Shown: positions 14,028 to 23,372, counted from the stretch's first letter. The stretch is 42,487 nt of DNA from Candidatus Vogelbacteria bacterium (GCA_016201465.1 JACQCV010000021.1:1-42487); one strand, 5' to 3'. Made by a program: numbers and translations. Notes: a model not told the origin generated them from the letters alone.

Positions 14028-15368
14028 ATGTTTAATAAATTTAAAAAATATTTCCTACTGATTCTCTTTGTGTTGTTACCGATAATTTCATTTAATTTAG
14101 GAAAAGATATAGGTAGCAAGAGTCGAGAAGACGTAAACGCAGATAAAGTTACATATATAAGTAATAAGGATCCTTTACCTCAAGCGACGGCTGACTTTTC
14201 ATCATTCTGGAAGGTATGGAATATAATTAACGAGAGATTTGTTGATGTTCACGCCACGACCACAGCGTTATCGGCCACAACATCTAAAGATATTTCTGAT
14301 CAAAAAAAGGTGTACGGTGCAATTTCTGGACTGGTTAAATCTCTGGGTGATCCATATACAGTTTTTATGCCCCCAGATGAGGCGGCAGCCTTCCAGGGCG
14401 ATATTGATGGTAGTTTTCAAGGTGTTGGTATGGAAGTTGGTCTTAAGAATGATGTTCTGATAGTAATTTCTCCGCTTGAGGGTACTCCGGCCAAGATTGC
14501 GGGCATAAGGCCAGGCGACAAAATTGTTAAAATTGATAATAAAATTACAAGTGGCATGACCGTGGAAGAGGCTGTAAAATTGATTAGGGGTCCCAAGGGT
14601 ACAAAGGTCAGTTTGGCATTGCTACGTGAGGGGGAGTCAGATCTTCTTGATCTTAAAGTGACAAGGGATGTAATTAACATTCCAGTTCTTGATATTGGTG
14701 ATTCGAAGTCTGTGGACAAGGATGGAGCACTAAAGAATGGTAAGGGTGGAACAGTTAACGATCCAAACAACACCGGGCTTCGTAAGGATGGAGTATTTGT
14801 TATGAGATTATATAATTTTTCTGCTCCGTCACCTGAGTTGTTTAGACAGGCACTTCAAAAATTTGTAGCCACAGGATCAAATAAGCTTCTGTTAGATCTT
14901 AGGGGTAATCCTGGTGGATATTTAGAAGCTGCTGTGGAGATGGCAAGTTGGTTCCTCCCCTCCGGCAGGGTTGTTGTAAGTGAAGCCGTAAGTAAGGATG
15001 GCGAAATGAACAATCACAGAAGTAAGGGTTACAATATTTTTAATAGCAATCTTAAAATGGCTATACTTATAGATGGCGGCAGTGCGTCAGCTTCAGAAAT
15101 TTTGGCCGGCGCTTTGTCTGAGCATGGCATTGCCAAATTAATAGGTGGTCAGTCATTTGGTAAGGGCTCAGTACAAGAGCTGGTTCCTGTTACTTCAGAT
15201 ACTTTTGTCAAGGTAACAATCGCTAGATGGTTCACGCCTAATGGAAATTCTATCTCAGATCATGGACTTACACCGGACATTAAGGTGTCAATTTCAAAAG
15301 AAGATATTAAGGCCGGTAGGGACCCGCAGTTTGATCGTGCGATTAAATATTTATTAGAAGGTAAATAA
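14028..15368 (+). CDS. S41 family C-terminal processing peptidase
   Basis: A CtpA/Prc-like serine protease, membrane-anchored with the catalytic part outside the cytoplasm. Domains in order: an N-terminal TM anchor (about residues 8-24), a helical N-lobe, a PDZ domain (roughly 115-205, with [20 protein letters not shown] and [12 protein letters not shown]), then the S41 core with [15 protein letters not shown]. The nucleophile Ser is in GGSASASEI and the general-base Lys is in [10 protein letters not shown]. The 446 aa are typical of the family. A Gly/Asp-rich insert sits between PDZ and core (around residue 235). TAATGT (14016-14021) ends 6 nt before the ATG, while GGAG (14022-14025) lies too close to serve as an SD. 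rplI follows after 5 nt. Confidence 0.94.
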   Translation: MFNKFKKYFLLILFVLLPIISFNLGKDIGSKSREDVNADKVTYISNKDPLPQATADFSSFWKVWNIINERFVDVHATTTALSATTSKDISDQKKVYGAISGLVKSLGDPYTVFMPPDEAAAFQGDIDGSFQGVGMEVGLKNDVLIVISPLEGTPAKIAGIRPGDKIVKIDNKITSGMTVEEAVKLIRGPKGTKVSLALLREGESDLLDLKVTRDVINIPVLDIGDSKSVDKDGALKNGKGGTVNDPNNTGLRKDGVFVMRLYNFSAPSPELFRQALQKFVATGSNKLLLDLRGNPGGYLEAAVEMASWFLPSGRVVVSEAVSKDGEMNNHRSKGYNIFNSNLKMAILIDGGSASASEILAGALSEHGIAKLIGGQSFGKGSVQELVPVTSDTFVKVTIARWFTPNGNSISDHGLTPDIKVSISKEDIKAGRDPQFDRAIKYLLEGK

Positions 15369-15373
15369 GCGAT

Positions 15374-15817
15374 ATGAAAGTAGTATTACTTAAGGATGTA
15401 CCAAAGGTTGGAAAGAAGTATGACATAAGAGAAGTTTCGGACGGATATGGGAGAAATTATCTCGTGAAGCTTGGGCTTGCTAAGTTAGCAACTGACAAAG
15501 CTCAGGAAGAAGTTAAAGAGTTTAAACAGAAGAACGTCGCTGTTAAACAGATGGAAGATGCCGAGATAGAAAAAGGTCTAGAAAAACTTTCGACAATAAA
15601 GATTATTATCAAGAGCAAATCCAATGAGGACGGACATCTTTTTGCGGGAATTAAGGCGGATGATCTTTCTTCTGCAATAAGGGATCAAACAAAGTTGATT
15701 GTTATGCCAGAGTTTATCAACCTAGAAAAACCGATCAAAATCATAGGCGAGCATATTATAAATGTTTCGATCGGTGATAAAAAAACGAAATTTAAACTTC
15801 GCGTTGAAAAAGATTAG
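15374..15817 (+). CDS. rplI: Ribosomal protein bL9
   Basis: 50S subunit protein bL9, which binds 23S rRNA domain V and helps maintain reading frame. The N-terminal signature [18 protein letters not shown] and [16 protein letters not shown] is followed by the long connecting helix and the C-terminal domain ([15 protein letters not shown]). 147 aa, full length. From the literature, bL9 is missing in some CPR groups (for example Microgenomates), so its presence favours a Parcubacteria-like origin. It is 5 nt after the protease and converges with rpmA, with the two stop codons overlapping. Confidence 0.97.
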   Translation: MKVVLLKDVPKVGKKYDIREVSDGYGRNYLVKLGLAKLATDKAQEEVKEFKQKNVAVKQMEDAEIEKGLEKLSTIKIIIKSKSNEDGHLFAGIKADDLSSAIRDQTKLIVMPEFINLEKPIKIIGEHIINVSIGDKKTKFKLRVEKD

Positions 15818-16086
15818 ATAATTTTTACGATGGTCTTTTTTGTTGTTACACCATTGAAGCTGGTTTTCCTCGCGGTGCTAAATTTTACAGTACCAGCTTT
15901 CTTTGCGAATAGGGTGTGGTCTCTACCAGCTTTTACATTATTACCAGCCAAGATTACGGTTCCACGTTGTCTAACAATTATTGAACCAGCTTTGGCCTGT
16001 TCTCCATCGTGAAGTTTTGTTCCCAGATATTGTGGTCCAGAATCCTTTAAGTTTTTCGCCGAACCACCTGCTTTTTTGTGTGCCAT
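15814..16086 (-). CDS. rpmA: Ribosomal protein bL27
   Basis: 50S subunit protein bL27, located near the peptidyl transferase centre. The N-terminus [16 protein letters not shown] starts directly with the mature AHKKAGGS tail, so no N-terminal extension of the Firmicutes type is present. It continues with the family motifs [21 protein letters not shown] and [16 protein letters not shown]. 90 aa, full length. The partner rplU (bL21), usually adjacent, is not in the window. Its stop (TTA, 15814-15816 on the forward strand) overlaps the rplI stop (TAG, 15815-15817) in the four bases TTAG. Confidence 0.97.
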   Translation of the reverse strand: MAHKKAGGSAKNLKDSGPQYLGTKLHDGEQAKAGSIIVRQRGTVILAGNNVKAGRDHTLFAKKAGTVKFSTARKTSFNGVTTKKTIVKII

Positions 16087-16122
16087 GTTAAATTAATTAA
16101 TTATCTGTTATTGTAAGTAACA

Positions 16123-16497
16123 ATGAGTCTAAAATATTTTAAGGAAAAAATCAAGAGCAACCATGCGCATATATTTTTTTGTGCTGCCTTCATAATTGTC
16201 GGCCTTTTGGGCTTTGGACTGGGAAGATTATCTAAGATTGAAGATGGTAGACCACCAGTTATTATAAGGGGGGAGGAGTTGGGTGAAAAAAAGAGCGTTT
16301 CGCAACCTCAAAATATAGATAATTTAAAAATAACAAATCAAAGTCAGTACATTGCCTCGAAGACTGGTAATTCTTACTATTTACCGTGGTGTGTGGGGGC
16401 AGGTAAGATCAAAGATATCAATAAAATATGGTTTAAAACCAAAGAGGAGGCTGAGGGTGCGGGATACAAAAAGGCCTCGAACTGTAGGGGGATATAA
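16123..16497 (+). CDS. Membrane-anchored protein with Ada-like zinc-binding domain
   Basis: A 124-aa protein with a short basic N-terminus, one TM helix (about residues 18-36, IFFCAAFIIVGLLGFGLG), a linker of about 45 residues, and a C-terminal module YIASKTGNSYYLPWC followed by IWFKTKEEAEGAGYKKASNC. That module resembles the Ada metal-binding domain pattern (vaSk.s.kyH.p.C...n.v.F.t.eeA...Gy.....C), with a Tyr where a His is common and two Cys retained. Such domains occur fused to membrane anchors and nucleases in CPR genomes. The role is unknown; an extracytoplasmic binding module is likely. Confidence 0.7.
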   Translation: MSLKYFKEKIKSNHAHIFFCAAFIIVGLLGFGLGRLSKIEDGRPPVIIRGEELGEKKSVSQPQNIDNLKITNQSQYIASKTGNSYYLPWCVGAGKIKDINKIWFKTKEEAEGAGYKKASNCRGI

Positions 16498-16611
16498 ACA
16501 GATACACACAGTTGGGGTTGATTAATTTATGAATAGGAGATATAATAGACGTAGTTTTTGTTAAAGGTCGGTCGATCTTTAATCTTATTAATTTATGTGG
16601 AAGTCCAAAAA

Positions 16612-16794
16612 ATGAGTAATAAAACAGTTTGGGTTGTGATCGTAATTTTGGTGCTTGCCGGTTTGTGGTACTGGTCTCAGCCAGCCGCTGCTCCAGTTGC
16701 ACCAGCTCCTGCTCCTGTAGTAGATACTACATCAGCTCCTGCTGCCCCAGCCGCTCCGGTAGCTCCCGCTGCTCCTGCAGCCCCAGTTAAATAG
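16612..16794 (+). CDS. Small membrane protein with Pro/Ala repeat tail
   Basis: A 60-aa protein: MSNKTVWVVIVILVLAG with a single TM helix (residues 5-21), followed by about 35 residues of almost pure Pro/Ala/Val (APVAPAPAPVV, then APAAPAAPVAP). The tail is low complexity and probably an extended periplasmic or cell-surface spacer. ATG 16612 is chosen because GGAAG lies upstream (16599-16603) and the hydrophobic segment begins at once; an in-frame upstream start at 16558 adds an implausible extension. Tails of this type occur in many CPR small membrane proteins. No function assigned. Confidence 0.7.
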   Translation: MSNKTVWVVIVILVLAGLWYWSQPAAAPVAPAPAPVVDTTSAPAAPAAPVAPAAPAAPVK

Positions 16795-16818
16795 AATTTT
16801 CTATTAAGACTGACAATG

Positions 16819-16845
16819 CACTCCGAATTAAATCGGGGTGTTTTT
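16819..16845 (+). terminator. Rho-independent terminator
   Basis: CACTCCGA (16819-16826), loop ATTAAA, TCGGGGTG (16833-16840, one T-G pair), then TTTTT. It separates the Pro/Ala protein from uvrB. Confidence 0.88.
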
Positions 16846-16846
16846 G

Positions 16847-16875
16847 TTGACCAATTTTGGTTAATAATGTTAAAT
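16847..16875 (+). promoter_or_regulatory. Promoter of uvrB
   Basis: TTGACC (16847-16852), 17-nt spacer, TTAAAT (16870-16875), 7 nt to ATG 16883. The AGGAG directly abutting the ATG is too close to act as an SD. No SOS (LexA) box is seen. Confidence 0.6.
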
Positions 16876-16882
16876 GTAGGAG

Positions 16883-18937
16883 ATGAATAATTCATTTAGT
16901 ATTAAATCTGACTTCATACCAGCAGGCGATCAACCTAATGCGATTTCTGGATTGGTTTTGGGTCTGGGGCGTGGATTAAAGCATCAAACCCTTTTGGGTG
17001 TAACTGGTTCGGGCAAAACATTTACGATAGCAAATGTGGTGGCGGCCTTTCAGAAGCCAACATTGGTTATTGCTCACAACAAAACTCTGGCTGCCCAGCT
17101 TGCACAGGAATATAGAGAATTCTTTCCTAATAGTGCAGTACATTATTTTGTCTCCTACTATGATTACTATCAACCGGAGGCGTATATGCCTATTACGGAT
17201 ACTTATATAGAAAAGGATGCGCAAATAAACGAAGAGATAGATAGATTGCGACATGCCTCGACCCAGGCACTCCTCACACAGCGGGATGTTATAATTGTTG
17301 CATCGGTCTCCTGTATTTATGGTCTAGGAAGCCCTGAAGATTATGAAAATGAAAATTTGAAGATAAAAGTTGGGGATTTAGTTACTCGTCAGGATCTATT
17401 CAAAAAGTTAGTATCTATTCATTTTGAGAGAACAAATTCAGATTTGACACCCGGGAGTTTTAGATCACTCGGGAATAACGTGGAAATAATGCCAACCGGT
17501 GAAAAGGTATTACTCAATATAAGCCTCGAAATATCGGCCGACAATCGAAGTTATGTTTCTAATATTTTAAAGCTGGATCCGATCTCAATGAGCGTGCTCG
17601 ATAAGCCAGATTTCTTTTTTCTATTTCCGGCCAAACATTTTTTAACGAATAGTAGTAAAAAAAGAGCGGCGATTAAATCCATAAGAGCTGAGTTGGCGGC
17701 AAGGCTTCGTGAGTTGAAAAAGAGTGGAAAAATACTTGAGGCCGAAAGATTGAAGAGGCGTACGAGTTATGACTTGGCCATGATTAATGAAGTTGGTTAT
17801 TGCAGCGGCATAGAGAATTACTCGAGACATTTATCTATGCGACCGCAAGGTTCACCTCCAGACACCTTACTTTCTTATTTTCCACATAAGGCGGATGGCA
17901 GTCCAGATTTTTTGACTATTATAGATGAGTCACACGTCACTGTTCCACAGATAGGTGGTATGTACTCTGGTGATCAATCCAGAAAAAAAACTTTAATTGA
18001 GCATGGCTTCAGGTTACTATCAGCCCTTGATAATAGGCCACTTAAATTTGGTGAGTTTTCTGAACGAGTTGGGCAGGTCATTTATACATCTGCAACCCCG
18101 GGAGATTATGAGTTAGGGTTAAGCAAGCCGCCAAAAGGTCAAACTGTCGAGCAGATTATTAGACCGACGGGATTGGTAGATCCGGAAGTTATTATTAAAC
18201 CAATAGTCCCAAAAGACGGATATCAGGGTCAAATCAAAGACTTCATTGATGAGGTAAATAATACGATAAAAAAAGGCTTTCGAGTTATTGCCACAACCTT
18301 AACCAAAAAGATGGCTGAAGAGCTGTCTATTTATTTGAAGGAGAGGGGGGTCAATGCGGAATATTTACATAGTGATATTAAAACGATTGAGAGGATCACT
18401 ATTCTTTCGGATTTTCGAAAAGGTAAATTCGATTGCATTGTTGGTGTTAACCTTTTGCGTGAGGGTCTAGATCTTCCTGAAGTCGCTTTAATTGGAATTT
18501 TAGATGCAGACAAGGAGGGGTTCTTGAGGTCCGAAACAGCCTTGATTCAGACCATAGGTCGTGCCGCTCGAAATATTTATGGGCGTGTCATTTTGTATGC
18601 TGATCATATCACTGGCTCAATGAGGTCGGCGATTGACGAAACCAACAGAAGAAGAAAAATTCAGGCTGATTACAACACTAAACACAATATAACGCCGAAG
18701 ACAATAATTAAATCAATTAAGGATATTACAGAAAATATAGAGTCAAAACACTCAAAGACGGTGAGGGCACTTATTGAAATTGATAAGTTTGTCTACGCCA
18801 AAAACCCCAAGGCGTTAATAAAAGAAAAGGAGCGCCAGATGAATGATGCCGTTAAGGTACTCGATTTTGAAACCGCAGCGATTTTGAGGGACGAAATAAA
18901 AGAATTGACGAAACTAGACAATTCTGGCAGCCTATAG
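16883..18937 (+). CDS. uvrB: UvrABC excision repair helicase subunit UvrB
   Basis: Damage-verifying ATPase of nucleotide excision repair, loaded by UvrA and partner of UvrC. Seen in order: Walker A GVTGSGKT (39-46), the damage-probing beta-hairpin FVSYYDYYQPEAYMP, the UvrA-interaction region, Walker B region IIDESHVTVPQ, helicase motif VIYTSATPGDYEL, the C-terminal helicase lobe with REGLDLPEVALIGILDADKEGF and QTIGRAARN, and a UVR motif at the end (MNDAVKVLDFETAAILRDEI). 684 aa, full length. The start is ATG 16883, supported by the promoter 7 nt upstream. The Nudix gene follows after 35 nt and uvrA follows that, so repair genes are clustered. Confidence 0.98.
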   Translation: MNNSFSIKSDFIPAGDQPNAISGLVLGLGRGLKHQTLLGVTGSGKTFTIANVVAAFQKPTLVIAHNKTLAAQLAQEYREFFPNSAVHYFVSYYDYYQPEAYMPITDTYIEKDAQINEEIDRLRHASTQALLTQRDVIIVASVSCIYGLGSPEDYENENLKIKVGDLVTRQDLFKKLVSIHFERTNSDLTPGSFRSLGNNVEIMPTGEKVLLNISLEISADNRSYVSNILKLDPISMSVLDKPDFFFLFPAKHFLTNSSKKRAAIKSIRAELAARLRELKKSGKILEAERLKRRTSYDLAMINEVGYCSGIENYSRHLSMRPQGSPPDTLLSYFPHKADGSPDFLTIIDESHVTVPQIGGMYSGDQSRKKTLIEHGFRLLSALDNRPLKFGEFSERVGQVIYTSATPGDYELGLSKPPKGQTVEQIIRPTGLVDPEVIIKPIVPKDGYQGQIKDFIDEVNNTIKKGFRVIATTLTKKMAEELSIYLKERGVNAEYLHSDIKTIERITILSDFRKGKFDCIVGVNLLREGLDLPEVALIGILDADKEGFLRSETALIQTIGRAARNIYGRVILYADHITGSMRSAIDETNRRRKIQADYNTKHNITPKTIIKSIKDITENIESKHSKTVRALIEIDKFVYAKNPKALIKEKERQMNDAVKVLDFETAAILRDEIKELTKLDNSGSL

Positions 18938-18972
18938 AAAGATTAAATTAAGAAAGAAAAAGGAGGTTCTTT

Positions 18973-19497
18973 GTGAAGTATTGTCCATATGACGCGACAC
19001 TGCTGGTTGAGAAAGACTTTGAAGGAAAAAAGCATATGGCTTGTCCCAAGCCTAAGTGTGAGTTCGTTAATTGGAATGGACCACTTCATGTTGTGGCAGT
19101 AATTATCCCGCATCAGGACGGACTTGCGATGGTTAAAAGGGGTGTGAAGCCAATTGGTAAGTGGTGCTTTCCATGTGGTTTCATTGATGAACATGAGTCT
19201 GCCTATAATGCTGCTATTCGAGAAACGTATGAAGAAAGCGGACTGGTAACCGTGCCAAATAAGTTGGTTGGTACGTTTTGCCCAACACCCGCAAAGAATC
19301 AAAACATCAATGTTTATGTTTCTCGAGTTGTTGGGGGTGTAATGGTGGCCGGTAGCGACAGTACTGATGTTGGAGTCTTCAACAAGGAAAGACGTCCAGA
19401 TAGTTTTGCCTTCGAATTTCACGAGAGGCTATACGATGCCTATTTCGATGGTAGAATCAAGCTTGATGATGAGGGCTCTGTTCTAATTTCAATTTAG
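18973..19497 (+). CDS. Zinc-ribbon Nudix hydrolase
   Basis: A 174-aa Nudix enzyme with an N-terminal zinc ribbon (CPYD at residues 4-7 and CPKPKC about 30-35), as in NADH pyrophosphatase-type relatives. The Nudix box is complete: G(5)E with GFIDEHE, then RETYEESGL. The substrate is unknown; nucleotide-sugar or NAD-type diphosphates are typical. GTG 18973 is set by a strong SD (AAGGAGG, 18960-18966). It probably shares the uvrB transcript (35-nt gap) and ends with its own hairpin terminator, which would separate it from uvrA. Confidence 0.9.
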   Translation: MKYCPYDATLLVEKDFEGKKHMACPKPKCEFVNWNGPLHVVAVIIPHQDGLAMVKRGVKPIGKWCFPCGFIDEHESAYNAAIRETYEESGLVTVPNKLVGTFCPTPAKNQNINVYVSRVVGGVMVAGSDSTDVGVFNKERRPDSFAFEFHERLYDAYFDGRIKLDDEGSVLISI

Positions 19498-19512
19498 TCG
19501 AATTTAAGTAAG

Positions 19513-19536
19513 GCCGTGGTTGATTCCACGGCTTTT
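19513..19536 (+). terminator. Rho-independent terminator
   Basis: GCCGTGG (19513-19519), loop TTGATT, CCACGGC (19526-19532), TTTT. It closes the uvrB-Nudix unit just before the uvrA promoter. Confidence 0.9.
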
Positions 19537-19540
19537 ATAT

Positions 19541-19569
19541 TTGCACACAAAAAGAATTTATTGTATAGT
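19541..19569 (+). promoter_or_regulatory. Promoter of uvrA
   Basis: TTGCAC (19541-19546), 17-nt spacer, TATAGT (19564-19569), 6 nt to ATG 19576. It directly follows a terminator and fixes the uvrA start as leaderless. Confidence 0.7.
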
Positions 19570-19575
19570 CTTTCA

Positions 19576-22206
19576 ATGCATAAGGAGACTAAATACGAGA
19601 AGAGCGGCAAAATAATAGTAAGAGGCGCGAGAACTCACAATTTGAAAAACATTACAGTTGAGATGCCTCGCGATAAGATGGTGGTTTTCACTGGTCTTTC
19701 GGGTTCCGGTAAATCTTCCTTGGCGTTTGATACAATATTTGCCGAAGGACAGAGAAGATACATAGAATCGTTGTCGTCGTACGCCAGACAGTTTCTTCGG
19801 CAGTTCCAAAAGCCTGATGTTGATGAGATAATTGGATTGTCGCCGGCTATATCTATTGATCAAAAATCCCACTCCTCGAATCCAAGATCGACTGTTGCAA
19901 CTATTACTGAAATTTATGACTACATGAGAGTTCTTTTTGCGCGTATTGGCAGGCCCCACTGTTTGATATGTAGCCAAGAGATAAAGAGACTTTCGAATGA
20001 CGAGATTGTAGACTTTATAATGAACAAGCTTAAGAGGCATAATCTCGATGACAAGAGCAAGACCGATCAGGTTAGTAGAGTAATGATATTCGCGCCTGTT
20101 GTTCGTGGAAGAAAGGGTGAGTATTACCAGCTTTTATATGACCTTTTGGGTAAGGGCTATACACAGGTTAAAATAGATGGAACGATCTATAAATTACGAG
20201 AGCAAATAGTATTGGATAAAAACAAAAGACACGATGTTGATGTATTGATCGATGAAATTTCATTGGTTGAGCGAGATGGACTGGCGTCTGCGATTACAAA
20301 TAAAGAAAAAATAATTAGGGATCGCTTAGCAGAAGCGATTGGGATTGCCCTGGCTCAATCTGACGATACTCTTAGAGTAGTCTTCAATATGGATCAGGGG
20401 CGGGTCGTATTATCGGGTTTGGGTCCGAAGTGGGAGGAGATTGGGATGTCGGCAAAATATACCTGTCCTAACGATGGATTTTCGTTTATGGAAGTTGAAC
20501 CGAGGTTGTTCTCATTTAACTCACCATTTGGGGCCTGTGAAGTTTGTCATGGGCTCGGAACCAAAACCCTGTTCGGTGATGAGCCATGTGATGCATGTCA
20601 GGGTAAAAGGTTGAGACCGGAGGCACTGAATGTTTTTATTGCTGCGAAAAACATTGTTGATCTAAGCTCAATGTCGATTAAAGATGCTTTCATTTTTTTT
20701 AAAGAACTAAAACTTACCGAAAGAGAGATTGGAATTTCGTCTGTTGTTACCAAGGAGATTCAAAATAGAATTAAATTCATGCTAGACGTCGGATTGGACT
20801 ACTTATCGCTCGATCGTCGTGCTGGCACGCTCTCTGGTGGAGAGGCACAAAGAATAAGATTGGCATCGCAACTCGGTTCACGCCTGGTAGGGGCCCTTTA
20901 TGTTTTAGATGAGCCAACGATTGGTCTCCATTCTCGTGACAACGACCGCTTGATTAAAACCTTAAAGGATCTACGCGATTTAGGTAACACAATTATCGTT
21001 GTCGAGCATGATGAGGATACTATTTTCGCCTCCGATTATCTTGTCGATATTGGCCCAGGTGCTGGGGTGCATGGTGGTGAAATAGTCGTCTCAGGACCGA
21101 CAGACGAACTAATAACTAACCGAAAGAACAAATCCCTTACGCTTGATTACCTTCGTGGTGATACAAGGATTGAATTGCCCAAAAAGAGACGCGACAAAGA
21201 GATGGGCTCACTTAAGATTATTGGGGGCAACATTTTTAATATTAAGAATTTAAATATCGATGTTCCTTTAGGTAAATTGATATGTTTAACCGGCGTCTCT
21301 GGATCGGGTAAGTCTTCATTGATGGATGAAATTATTTTTAGAAACCTGCATAACCGTTTTGAACGTAGACGGAAGGCTCTGCCGGAAAATTGTACTAACT
21401 TTTTAGGTGCGGAGTATGTTTCACGAATTGTTTCTATTGATCAGTCTCCAATCGGTAGAACCCCTCGTTCAAATCCTGCTACGTATACTGGCGCGTTCAC
21501 ACACATCCGTGATATGTTTGCTGAAACTGTCGACGCCAAGGTTAAAGGTTTCAGATCAAATAGATTCTCGTTCAACGTTAAGGGCGGTAGGTGCGAAACA
21601 TGTGAAGGTAATGGGCAAATTGCGGTTGAGATGCTTTTTCTTCCCACAGTTTATGTGCCTTGTGATGTTTGTAGTGGGAAGAGGTTTAATCGCGAAACAC
21701 TTGATGTTAAATATAAGAAAAAATCTATACACGATGTACTTAAAATGACAGTTGAAGAAGCAGGAAGATTCTTTGCGGAAATTCCCGCGATTTATGACAG
21801 ATTAAAAATATTAAATGAAGTTGGGTTGGGTTACCTGGAATTAGGACAATCTGCAACAACACTCTCCGGTGGAGAATCTCAACGCGTAAAGATTGCTTCG
21901 GAACTCTATCGCCCAGGTCTTCATAAGACAGTCTACTTGCTGGATGAGCCTACCATCGGTCTTCATTACGAAGATGTAAAAAACTTGGTTGAGATTCTGC
22001 AAAGATTGGTTGTACACGGTAATACAGTGATCGTGATTGAGCATAACATGGATGTAATTAAATCTGCTGATTACATAATTGATATGGGGCCAGAGGGTGG
22101 TGTTAATGGTGGTCAGGTTATTGCACATGGTACACCGGAAGCTGTTACAAAAGTTGCGAGATCTTACACAGGTCAATATCTAAAGAAAGTTTTGAAAAGA
22201 AAGTAG
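19576..22206 (+). CDS. uvrA: UvrABC damage-recognition ATPase UvrA
   Basis: Dimeric ABC-type ATPase that scans DNA for lesions and loads UvrB. 876 aa with two ABC modules. First: Walker [10 protein letters not shown] (40-48), signature [18 protein letters not shown], Walker [13 protein letters not shown]. Second: Walker [10 protein letters not shown], signature [16 protein letters not shown], Walker [13 protein letters not shown]. Zinc modules: CEVCHG...CDACQGKR and CETCEGNG...CDVCSGKRF, plus HCLIC in the interaction domain. The start is ATG 19576, 6 nt after a TATAGT; an upstream in-frame GTG at 19516 would lie within the terminator. Slightly shorter than E. coli UvrA (940 aa). All catalytic motifs are intact. 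Confidence 0.98.
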   Translation: MHKETKYEKSGKIIVRGARTHNLKNITVEMPRDKMVVFTGLSGSGKSSLAFDTIFAEGQRRYIESLSSYARQFLRQFQKPDVDEIIGLSPAISIDQKSHSSNPRSTVATITEIYDYMRVLFARIGRPHCLICSQEIKRLSNDEIVDFIMNKLKRHNLDDKSKTDQVSRVMIFAPVVRGRKGEYYQLLYDLLGKGYTQVKIDGTIYKLREQIVLDKNKRHDVDVLIDEISLVERDGLASAITNKEKIIRDRLAEAIGIALAQSDDTLRVVFNMDQGRVVLSGLGPKWEEIGMSAKYTCPNDGFSFMEVEPRLFSFNSPFGACEVCHGLGTKTLFGDEPCDACQGKRLRPEALNVFIAAKNIVDLSSMSIKDAFIFFKELKLTEREIGISSVVTKEIQNRIKFMLDVGLDYLSLDRRAGTLSGGEAQRIRLASQLGSRLVGALYVLDEPTIGLHSRDNDRLIKTLKDLRDLGNTIIVVEHDEDTIFASDYLVDIGPGAGVHGGEIVVSGPTDELITNRKNKSLTLDYLRGDTRIELPKKRRDKEMGSLKIIGGNIFNIKNLNIDVPLGKLICLTGVSGSGKSSLMDEIIFRNLHNRFERRRKALPENCTNFLGAEYVSRIVSIDQSPIGRTPRSNPATYTGAFTHIRDMFAETVDAKVKGFRSNRFSFNVKGGRCETCEGNGQIAVEMLFLPTVYVPCDVCSGKRFNRETLDVKYKKKSIHDVLKMTVEEAGRFFAEIPAIYDRLKILNEVGLGYLELGQSATTLSGGESQRVKIASELYRPGLHKTVYLLDEPTIGLHYEDVKNLVEILQRLVVHGNTVIVIEHNMDVIKSADYIIDMGPEGGVNGGQVIAHGTPEAVTKVARSYTGQYLKKVLKRK

Positions 22207-22211
22207 AGTAG

Positions 22212-22239
22212 TTGACGCTACTATATATTTATGTTAGAT
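22212..22239 (+). promoter_or_regulatory. Promoter of the exported orphan operon
   Basis: TTGACG (22212-22217), 16-nt spacer, TTAGAT (22234-22239). The leader of about 45 nt contains a small CTGCC/GGCAG hairpin (around 22266-22278) just before the GGAAGG SD, which could modulate translation. Confidence 0.5.
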
Positions 22240-22293
22240 TTCAATTAACGTTAGATCTTTGACAGTCTGCCTTAGGCAGGGAAGGATAAAAAG

Positions 22294-22878
22294 ATGTTTA
22301 GTCTCAAGAGGGTTTTGCTAATATCTTTTTCGATCGCAGTTTCAATGGTGGCTTTGGGGATTTGGCCGGAACAATTTAGTCGGTCTGCGAATTCACAAGT
22401 CACTGTGTGTTCTGGGCAAATTCTAGAGTTGAACAAGGTGAGTCAGCAGATCAGCTGTACCTCAGGATTCTACAGCCTTCACGACCAAATTCCCATGTCG
22501 TCAGACGGAGACGAGATTTCTGGTGTTGTAGAACTATTTGGAACGGTTAATGTTGGGAGGCATCCCTATTACGATGTTGCTGAACATATAGATCGGGTTG
22601 AGAAAGTAATCAAGCAGATTAAGTTTCTCGCAGACTGGAGTGATGTTTCGAGTCAGAGCGATGATAGGGTAGTGTCAGTGATGGAGCGAATTGCTGTTTT
22701 GAACAATGAACGAGAGTCACTTTACGCTCACCTCGATGATAGTTTGGTGGACGGTAGCATTACATCGACGCAATACGACTTTTACTCTAGTCAGTGGATT
22801 GCACCGACGTGGAAGGGTCTTGCGAGTGCTTCGTCTGGGCTGGACCAGGCTATTAACAATCGGACATTTGCAAAATAA
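22294..22878 (+). CDS. Exported orphan protein
   Basis: Not recognised. 194 aa with an N-terminal signal or anchor (SLKRVLLISFSIAVSMVALGIW, residues 3-24, written here in part: LLISFSIAVSMVALGIW) and a possible cleavage site near ANS-Q (about residue 35). Two Cys (VTVCSG and ISCTSG, about 15 residues apart) could form a disulfide in the exported domain. A helical region follows (VEKVIKQIKFL, then VMERIAVLNNERESLYAHL). It has an SD (GGAAGG) and its own promoter. The next gene starts 15 nt after the stop with a strong SD, so both are one operon. Confidence 0.7.
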   Translation: MFSLKRVLLISFSIAVSMVALGIWPEQFSRSANSQVTVCSGQILELNKVSQQISCTSGFYSLHDQIPMSSDGDEISGVVELFGTVNVGRHPYYDVAEHIDRVEKVIKQIKFLADWSDVSSQSDDRVVSVMERIAVLNNERESLYAHLDDSLVDGSITSTQYDFYSSQWIAPTWKGLASASSGLDQAINNRTFAK

Positions 22879-22893
22879 ACAAAGGAGGCTCTA

Positions 22894-23181
22894 ATGAGAT
22901 CGGAGAAGGTTGATCGCACACTTCTTGAGCAGTTTTTGGGTAAGGATCAAGATTTTCGTCTGAGGGTGATTGTGAAAATGATTGGGGAAACCGATTCAGA
23001 CAAGGTTAGAATGCTTCGCGATCTCGGTGCCGACGGTGCAATTGACGAAACCGTTTACATTTCGACGCGGTTGACTAAAGCCGCAGTTGAAACTCTTTCC
23101 GATCAGGATTGGGTCGTTGCAATTGAGGTGCCGGCAGACCCCACCTATAATCCAGGTGATCCGCCTTGGCTAGTTAGGTAA
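22894..23181 (+). CDS. Orphan 95-aa protein, possible I9-like fold
   Basis: A small cytoplasmic-looking protein with AAAGGAGG upstream. The central part RVIVKMIGETDSDKVRML, then LGADGAIDETVYISTRLT and WVVAIEVPADP, follows a beta-alpha-beta-beta-alpha-beta rhythm and ends in a V-V-A-I-E-x-P strand. This resembles the fold of subtilisin propeptide/I9-type inhibitors, but the resemblance is only by pattern and no protease is adjacent. No signal peptide. Second gene of the operon with the exported orphan, closed by a hairpin terminator. Confidence 0.7.
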   Translation: MRSEKVDRTLLEQFLGKDQDFRLRVIVKMIGETDSDKVRMLRDLGADGAIDETVYISTRLTKAAVETLSDQDWVVAIEVPADPTYNPGDPPWLVR

Positions 23182-23191
23182 TTCGTGTTGC

Positions 23192-23222
23192 CCGTTTGTG
23201 ATTAATTTCACAGACGGTTTTT
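23192..23222 (+). terminator. Rho-independent terminator
   Basis: CCGTTTGTGA (23192-23201), loop TTAATT, TCACAGACGG (23208-23217; one T-G pair), then TTTTT. Confidence 0.9.
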
Positions 23223-23242
23223 GTTTTATTCAGTCTGTAGTA

Positions 23243-23248
23243 TATAAT
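23243..23248 (+). promoter_or_regulatory. -10 box upstream of ddl
   Basis: TATAAT at 23243-23248 with a weak TTGTTT -35 (23221-23226, 16-nt spacer). The ddl mRNA would start about 120 nt before its ATG and carry a short open frame in the leader. Confidence 0.5.
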
Positions 23249-23305
23249 TTATTTATTACGGAAATTAAAAAGGCATTTATCGAAGAGAGATATGTTGATT
23301 CTACT

Positions 23306-23371
23306 ATGACTCTTTGTAACGTTTGTGGGCGGCTAGCTATTATAAAAAACGTAATAGATTTAAGATTTTAA
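23306..23371 (+). CDS. Possible 21-aa leader ORF before ddl
   Basis: ATG 23306 gives MTLCNVCGRLAIIKNVIDLRF, here described by its start MTLCNVCG with a CxxC pair, and stop TAA at 23369-23371. The frame is open back to ATT 23255, which lies 6 nt after a perfect TATAAT; ATT is a very rare start. The stop is one base before the ddl ATG (23373), the same contact seen at argS/dnaX, which would allow translational coupling. It may be a regulatory leader or a chance frame; no SD is visible. Confidence 0.3.
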   Translation: MTLCNVCGRLAIIKNVIDLRF

Positions 23372-23372
23372 G

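Noticed and set aside
16847-16882. SOS/LexA operator upstream of uvrB
   Set aside because: No CTG-N10-CAG or GAAC-type box is present in the promoter region.
23306-23371. Annotation of the CxxC leader frame as a zinc-ribbon protein
   Set aside because: Only one CxxC and 21 residues; not enough for a zinc fold. Kept as a low-confidence leader ORF only.
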